Below are positions 60,379-64,000 of a DNA stretch of 64,000 nucleotides, in pieces (position 1 is the stretch's first letter; every line of letters begins with the position of its first letter). The stretch lies in assembly GCF_023544445.1 (NCBI RefSeq), contig NZ_JALPVJ010000021.1, positions 1 to 64,000 on the forward strand. Reading direction: 5' to 3'. The stretch is from Actinoplanes sp. M2I2 (GTDB lineage: Bacteria; Actinomycetota; Actinomycetes; Mycobacteriales; Micromonosporaceae). Made by a program: the position numbers and the translations under genes. The notes beneath the pieces are model-generated. The model did no database searches, was not told the origin of the DNA, and saw only the letters and a program-made list of their open reading frames with translations.

Positions 60379-60453
60379 GGGTGGGGCCGGGGGTGCCCAA
60401 GCTCGTCCTTAAACCTTCTCTATGGACGTGCTCGGGCACCCCCGGCCCCACCC
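60379..60453. repeat. 20-bp perfect inverted repeat with 35-base spacer
   Basis: GGGTGGGGCCGGGGGTGCCC (60379-60398) is complemented exactly at 60434-60453. The spacer contains TTAAACC and TCTATGG. It starts 65 bases after the LacI stop. The long loop is unusual for a terminator, though it could act as one; a small-RNA hairpin is another possibility. Confidence 0.75.
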
Positions 60454-60628
60454 TTGCGCGGCTGACTGTGGCGGGTTCGTCGTGGTCGCTGGGGGCTGGG
60501 TGAGTCGTCGGGCCGGTGGTCACCTGACGGCTTGGTGGGCCGGCTGCCGCGCTGTGGTTGATGGACGGCGTATTGGTCTGGCGGGCGGGCCTGGGTGGTG
60601 GGTTGCGGGAGCAGGACCGTGCCGGTTG

Positions 60629-60752
60629 CGGTCAGCACGTTGCGCTGGGCGATTGGTTCCGGTCAGCACGTTGCGCTGGGCGATGGGTTGCGGTCAGCAC
60701 GTTGCGCTGGGCGATGGGTTCCGGTCAGCACGTTGCGCTGGGCGGTGGGTTT
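60629..60752. repeat. 31-bp tandem repeat, four copies
   Basis: The unit CGGTCAGCACGTTGCGCTGG-GCGATGGGTTS starts at 60629, 60660, 60691 and 60722, almost identical. A degenerate fifth copy may follow at 60753. Adjacent units have no spacers, so it is not CRISPR. It lies between LacI and the oxidoreductase stop, both ends being untranslated. Confidence 0.88.
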
Positions 60753-60812
60753 TGGTCGGCCGGGAGTGCGGGAACGACGAGATGTGGCCGCTGGGAAGCG
60801 GTGCTGCCTCTC

Positions 60813-61787
60813 TCACATCGTGACGACGATCTTGCCGACCTTGCCCCTCTGGGCGTACGCCGTGGCGGCCTGAACTCCCTGGTCGAAGGGGAAGCGGTGA
60901 GCGATGGTGGCCCTCAGCAGACCTTTCTCCGCGGCCTCGGCGACGTCGCGCATGCCGCCGGCGACGCCGTCCGGGTCCAGCAGGAACTGGACGTCCACGT
61001 CGTCGCGGCCGACCTGCTCGGGGGTGGGGCCGGGGAAGATGATGGTGATCAGACGGCCGCCGGCGCGCAGGCTGCGGGCGGCGGTGGCCAGCCGGTCGAC
61101 CGGCAGCGTCAGGTCGAGGAGCACGTCGACGCCGGACGGGTAATCGGCCTGGTCATGGCTGATGATCCGGTCGGCTCCCAGCTCGCGCAGCGCGTCACCG
61201 GCGGCGGCGTTGCCCGCGGTCGCGGTGATCATGGCGCCGGCGGCGGCCAGCAGGGGGACGACCTGGGTGCCTACCCCGCCGGTGGCCCCCACGACCAGCA
61301 CGGATTCCCCGGCCGTGACCCGGGCGGCGGCCATGATGCTCAGCGCGGTCAGGCCCGTGATGCCCAGCGCGGCGGCCTGCTCGGCCGGCACGGCGGCGGG
61401 ACGGTGGGCCAGCAGTGGCGTGTCGGCCTCGACGACCGCGTACTCGGCCAGCGCGCCGGTGCTCAGCGACGGCCGGAGGTGGTCGGCGACCACCCAGCTC
61501 AGCTGCCGCGGCAGGGCTTGCCCGAACACCTCGTCCCCGACCTCGTACGCCGTCACGCCCGCGCCGACCTCGGTCACGGTCCCGGCGAAGTCGTTGCCCA
61601 GCACGTACGGGAAGGTGAGCTCGACGATCGCCCGGTAGTCGCCGGCGGCCACGCGCAGGTCGGTGGGGTTGAGCGACGATGCGGCAATCCGTACCAGCAT
61701 CTGCCCCGGGCCGGGGCGCGGCACGTCCAGCTCGATGAGTGACAAGTTCTCGGGTGGGCCGTAGGCGGTAGCCGCGAGTGCCTTCAT
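60813..61787 (-). CDS. NADP-dependent zinc-free MDR oxidoreductase (quinone reductase-like)
   Basis: A 324-residue medium-chain reductase. The GroES-like N-terminus (PRPGPGQMLVRIAASSLNPT) is followed by the Rossmann VLVVGATGGVGTQVVPLLAA (~residues 150-170). The structural and catalytic zinc Cys motifs of alcohol dehydrogenases are missing, so a quinone oxidoreductase-like role is expected. It is divergent from a TetR gene, with two TetR-type palindromes between, so it is probably repressed by it. The start is ATG 61787. Confidence 0.93.
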   Translation of the reverse strand: MKALAATAYGPPENLSLIELDVPRPGPGQMLVRIAASSLNPTDLRVAAGDYRAIVELTFPYVLGNDFAGTVTEVGAGVTAYEVGDEVFGQALPRQLSWVVADHLRPSLSTGALAEYAVVEADTPLLAHRPAAVPAEQAAALGITGLTALSIMAAARVTAGESVLVVGATGGVGTQVVPLLAAAGAMITATAGNAAAGDALRELGADRIISHDQADYPSGVDVLLDLTLPVDRLATAARSLRAGGRLITIIFPGPTPEQVGRDDVDVQFLLDPDGVAGGMRDVAEAAEKGLLRATIAHRFPFDQGVQAATAYAQRGKVGKIVVTM

Positions 61788-61802
61788 GATGGTTCTCCGA
61801 TC

Positions 61803-61855
61803 AAACGGACCGAGCGGTCACTTTGACCTTAGGCATAAACGGACCGCGCGGTCAA
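61803..61855. promoter_or_regulatory. two TetR operators between oxidoreductase and tetR
   Basis: AAACGGACCGAGCGGTCA (61803-61820) and AAACGGACCGCGCGGTCAA (61837-61855) share the palindrome GACCG-NG-CGGTC, 34 bp apart. They lie in the divergent promoter and should be bound by the adjacent TetR, controlling both genes. Confidence 0.85.
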
Positions 61856-61873
61856 CTTGCTAGACTCGACGAC

Positions 61874-62473
61874 GTGACCTCACCTCCCCGGACCCTGCGC
61901 GCCGATGCCGTTCGCAACCGGGCGATCCTGCTGGAGGCCGCGGAGAAGGAGTTCGCCGAACGCGGGCCGGGAGCTTCGGTCGCCGACATCGCCCGCCGCG
62001 CCGGCGTGGGCAAGGGCACGGTGTTCCGCCACTTCGCGTCCAAGGACGAACTGATCGCGGCGATCGTTCACATGCACATCAGCGTCCTCGACGCCACCGG
62101 CCGACGGCTCCTCACGACTGCGGATCCCGGCGCGGCGCTGTACGAGTTCCTCACCGCGGCGGCCGCCCAGCGCGAACAGCAGGACGTGTCGTTTCTCCTC
62201 ACCGCGGACGACGCGAGCGCCGAGGTGGTCGCCCTGCGCGAACAGCTCTACGCGACCATCGGCGCTCTGGTCGACCGAGCGCGGGAAGCAGGCGCCATCC
62301 GGCCCGACGTCACGACGACCGACGTCGTCCTCCTGATGTGCGCCCCGAATCACGTAGTCAGCTTCGTCAAAGATCCGCCGCCCGACCTGTGGCGCCGCTA
62401 CCTCGCCCTGATCTTCGACGGGCTCCGCCCCGAAGGCGCCCACCCGCTGGGCCCGCCACCGGCGCCCCTCTGA
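61874..62473 (+). CDS. TetR-family repressor
   Basis: A 199-residue regulator. The HTH at residues ~14-60 reads AILLEAAEKEFAERGPGA, VADIARRAGVGKGTVFRHFA and SKDELIAAI. The start is GTG 61874 (TSPPRTLRADAV), directly after the two operators. The first upstream alternative, 61823, would place the operators inside the gene. It is divergent from the oxidoreductase. Confidence 0.95.
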   Translation: MTSPPRTLRADAVRNRAILLEAAEKEFAERGPGASVADIARRAGVGKGTVFRHFASKDELIAAIVHMHISVLDATGRRLLTTADPGAALYEFLTAAAAQREQQDVSFLLTADDASAEVVALREQLYATIGALVDRAREAGAIRPDVTTTDVVLLMCAPNHVVSFVKDPPPDLWRRYLALIFDGLRPEGAHPLGPPPAPL

Positions 62474-62609
62474 CCTGCCCAGCGGGTTCTGCCACCTCCA
62501 CAGCCCCTGCCCGGCGTCGAAGTCTGGCCGCGGTCGGCGGGGACGACCCGGCGCCGGTGAAAGGAGATCGCACCGCTCCGGCAGCTCAGAACAGATCCCT
62601 GCTGTGGTG
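62474..62609. other. intergenic region between tetR and mntH
   Basis: Convergent ends of the TetR and Nramp genes. No clear hairpin or gene was seen in these 136 bases. Confidence 0.5.
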
Positions 62610-63872
62610 TCAGAGGAACTGCTGGCCCAGGAGCAGCAGGTTCAGTCCGCTCAGGACGGCCACCACGGCGGACATGCAGACGATGGTGAAGCGACTGTTG
62701 ACGTGTTCGCCCATCAGGCTGCGGCGACTGGTCAGGATCAGCAGGGCCACCAGCGCGAAGGGGATGCCGAAGGAGAGGACCACCTGGCTCAGCACCAGCG
62801 CCTGGGTGGGGTCCACGCCGGAGCAGAGCAGGGCCACCGCGGGGGCCATGGTGATCAGGCGGCGCAGGGTGAGGGGCACCCGGGCGCGCAGGAAGCCGTC
62901 CATGATCATCTGGCCGGCCGCGGTGCCGACGCTGGAGGAGGCGATCCCGGAGGCCAGCAGGGCCGCCGCGAAGGCCAGGGCGGCGCCGCCGCCGACCATC
63001 CGGTCCAGGCCCACGTGGACCTCGTCGAGGGTGACCGCGGCGCCGTCGCCGGTGTGGAACAGCTTGGCCGCGATGGCCAGCATGCTCAGGTTGACCAGGC
63101 CGGCCAGGCTCATGGCGATGGCGATGTCGGCGCGCTCGAGGCGAAGCAGCCGGCGCTTCTCGTCGGGCGTGCTGCCGGCGGCGCGGCCGCACATCAGGCC
63201 GGAATGCAGGTAGATCGCGTGGGGCATGACGGTGGCGCCGATGATGCCGACCGCGAACAGCAGCGTCTGGTCGCCGCCGATCGAGGGCACCAGGCCGCCG
63301 AGGCTGCCGGAGGCCGAGGGCGGGACGCGCAGCCCCAGGTAGAGGAAGCCGGCGCAGATCAGGAACAACAGCGAGCCGATGGCCAGCTCGAACGGGCGGT
63401 AGCCGCGGCGTTGCAGCACGAGCAGCGCGAAGGCGAGCACCGCGGTGACCGCGGCGGCCAGCGGCATCGGCATGCCGAACAACAGGTAGAGCCCGATCGC
63501 GGCCCCGACGAACTCGGCCAGGTCGGTGGCCATGGCGACGACTTCGGCCTGACCCCACATCACCCAGGATCGCGGGCCGGGGAACGTGTCCCGGAAGACC
63601 TGCGGCAGGCTGCGGCCGGTGGCCACGCCCAGCTTGGCCGACATGAACTGGATGGGCATCGCCACCAGGTTGGCCAGCACCACGACCCAGATCAGCCGGT
63701 AGCCGGTGCTGGCCCCGCCGGCGAAGTTGGTGGCGAAGTTGCCCGGGTCGACGTAGGCGATGGCCGCGACGAACGCCGGGCCGAGAGCCGTGGCCGCGCG
63801 GATCCGGGCCGGTCCCATGCCGGGGCGGCCGAGCGGGGGTAGGGCGTAGGTGATCGGCGGCGTCTGGGCCAT
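62610..63872 (-). CDS. mntH: Nramp-family Mn2+/divalent metal:H+ symporter
   Basis: A 420-residue inner-membrane transporter with 11 predicted helices. The metal-binding DPGN is in YVDPGNFATN (residues ~41-50), and the helix 6 motif is GATVMPHAIYLHS. The family is selective for Mn2+ and Fe2+. Length and motifs are normal. The start is ATG 63872. Its regulator is not in the window; an AT-rich box TTTCTTCAGAAA is about 90 bases upstream. Confidence 0.95.
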   Translation of the reverse strand: MAQTPPITYALPPLGRPGMGPARIRAATALGPAFVAAIAYVDPGNFATNFAGGASTGYRLIWVVVLANLVAMPIQFMSAKLGVATGRSLPQVFRDTFPGPRSWVMWGQAEVVAMATDLAEFVGAAIGLYLLFGMPMPLAAAVTAVLAFALLVLQRRGYRPFELAIGSLLFLICAGFLYLGLRVPPSASGSLGGLVPSIGGDQTLLFAVGIIGATVMPHAIYLHSGLMCGRAAGSTPDEKRRLLRLERADIAIAMSLAGLVNLSMLAIAAKLFHTGDGAAVTLDEVHVGLDRMVGGGAALAFAAALLASGIASSSVGTAAGQMIMDGFLRARVPLTLRRLITMAPAVALLCSGVDPTQALVLSQVVLSFGIPFALVALLILTSRRSLMGEHVNSRFTIVCMSAVVAVLSGLNLLLLGQQFL

Positions 63873-63908
63873 CCGGGGTGTCTCCTTCTCGCATGTGCCC
63901 TGGCGCCC

Positions 63909-63931
63909 GGGTCCGCCGTCGTGGCGGACCC
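63909..63931 (-). promoter_or_regulatory. hairpin in the mntH leader
   Basis: A perfect 9-bp stem (GGGTCCGCC/GGCGGACCC) with a GTCGT loop lies 37 bases upstream of the mntH ATG. It could be the terminator of an unseen upstream gene or a leader hairpin. A small palindrome GTTTC-TTCA-GAAAC follows at 63958-63971, possibly a metal-regulator site. No metal riboswitch consensus is recognisable. Confidence 0.5.
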
Positions 63932-64000
63932 GTCGTCCACTGTGTTCGTCAGGAGTTGTTTCTTCAGAAACTGGTTTCGTCAGGAGCTGGTGTTGAGGGG

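Larger units (their letters stand above)
60315..60812. other. gene-free repeat-rich region
   Basis: About 500 bases without a credible protein-coding gene. It holds a long inverted repeat (60379-60453) and a 31-bp tandem array (60629-60752). Frames through it only translate the repeats. Confidence 0.7.

Noticed and set aside
60629..60752. CRISPR array
   Set aside because: Units touch each other with no spacers, and there are no cas genes.

Overview
The window comes from a very GC-rich actinomycete chromosome. Many genes start with GTG or TTG, operons overlap by ATGA junctions, and F420/SARP/HTH-type actinobacterial families are common. The 16S rRNA 5' end and its leader (first 300 bases, minus strand) fit Actinobacteria. 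I infer an Actinoplanes/Micromonosporaceae-like organism from gene content, but the sequence alone does not prove the genus. No transposase, integrase, CRISPR array or complete tRNA gene is visible.

Region by region. (1) 0-14 kb is ordinary chromosome: rrn promoter and 16S start, tyrS, polyphosphate kinase 2, an adenylate kinase, a PemK-like protein, a CAP-domain protein, a DNA glycosylase, a RibD-like reductase, an XRE regulator facing a methionine aminopeptidase, two tandem nucleotidyltransferases, an ECF sigma factor with a membrane partner, an FMN reductase facing an XRE/MmyB regulator, and a GyrI-like protein. (2) 14.1-24.6 kb is a class II lanthipeptide locus: an HTH-TPR regulator, a small secreted peptide, a precursor with a CTxSxEC lipid II-binding-type motif, a LanM synthetase, a LanT with C39 peptidase, a stand-alone LysR-type HTH protein, a SARP, and a two-gene ABC transporter. 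(3) 24.6-34.1 kb, on the other strand, is a second class II locus that encodes a two-component lantibiotic of the haloduracin/lichenicidin type: alpha and beta precursors, two LanM synthetases, one LanT, a 52-residue membrane protein and a luciferase-like oxidoreductase. (4) 34.3-45.7 kb holds a PadR/HAAS membrane pair, two DHA2 drug-efflux genes (one with a TetR), a hybrid histidine kinase, a PhoD phosphatase, and a CBS/NnrD/phosphatase operon. (5) 45.8-60.3 kb holds a GGDEF-EAL protein and a maltodextrin operon (malEFG, a GH13 enzyme and a giant amylase-pullulanase fusion) facing a LacI regulator. (6) 60.3-64 kb holds a repeat-rich non-coding stretch, an alcohol dehydrogenase-like oxidoreductase facing a TetR, and an Nramp transporter.

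The lanthipeptide super-locus is the main interest. Two complete lanAMT sets lie side by side with three precursors, three LanM enzymes and two peptidase-transporters. A regulatory circuit can be read from the DNA. A palindrome of the form ATNACTRYNGTAAY occurs twice before the HTH-TPR gene and twice before the LysR-HTH/SARP operon. Four direct repeats with an exact 23-bp period lie upstream of the first precursor and look like SARP iterons. Strong hairpins separate precursors from their synthetases in both loci, which would give an excess of precursor transcript. The HTH-TPR regulator next to a tiny exported peptide resembles the layout of Gram-positive peptide-pheromone (RRNPP) systems, but that link is a hypothesis.
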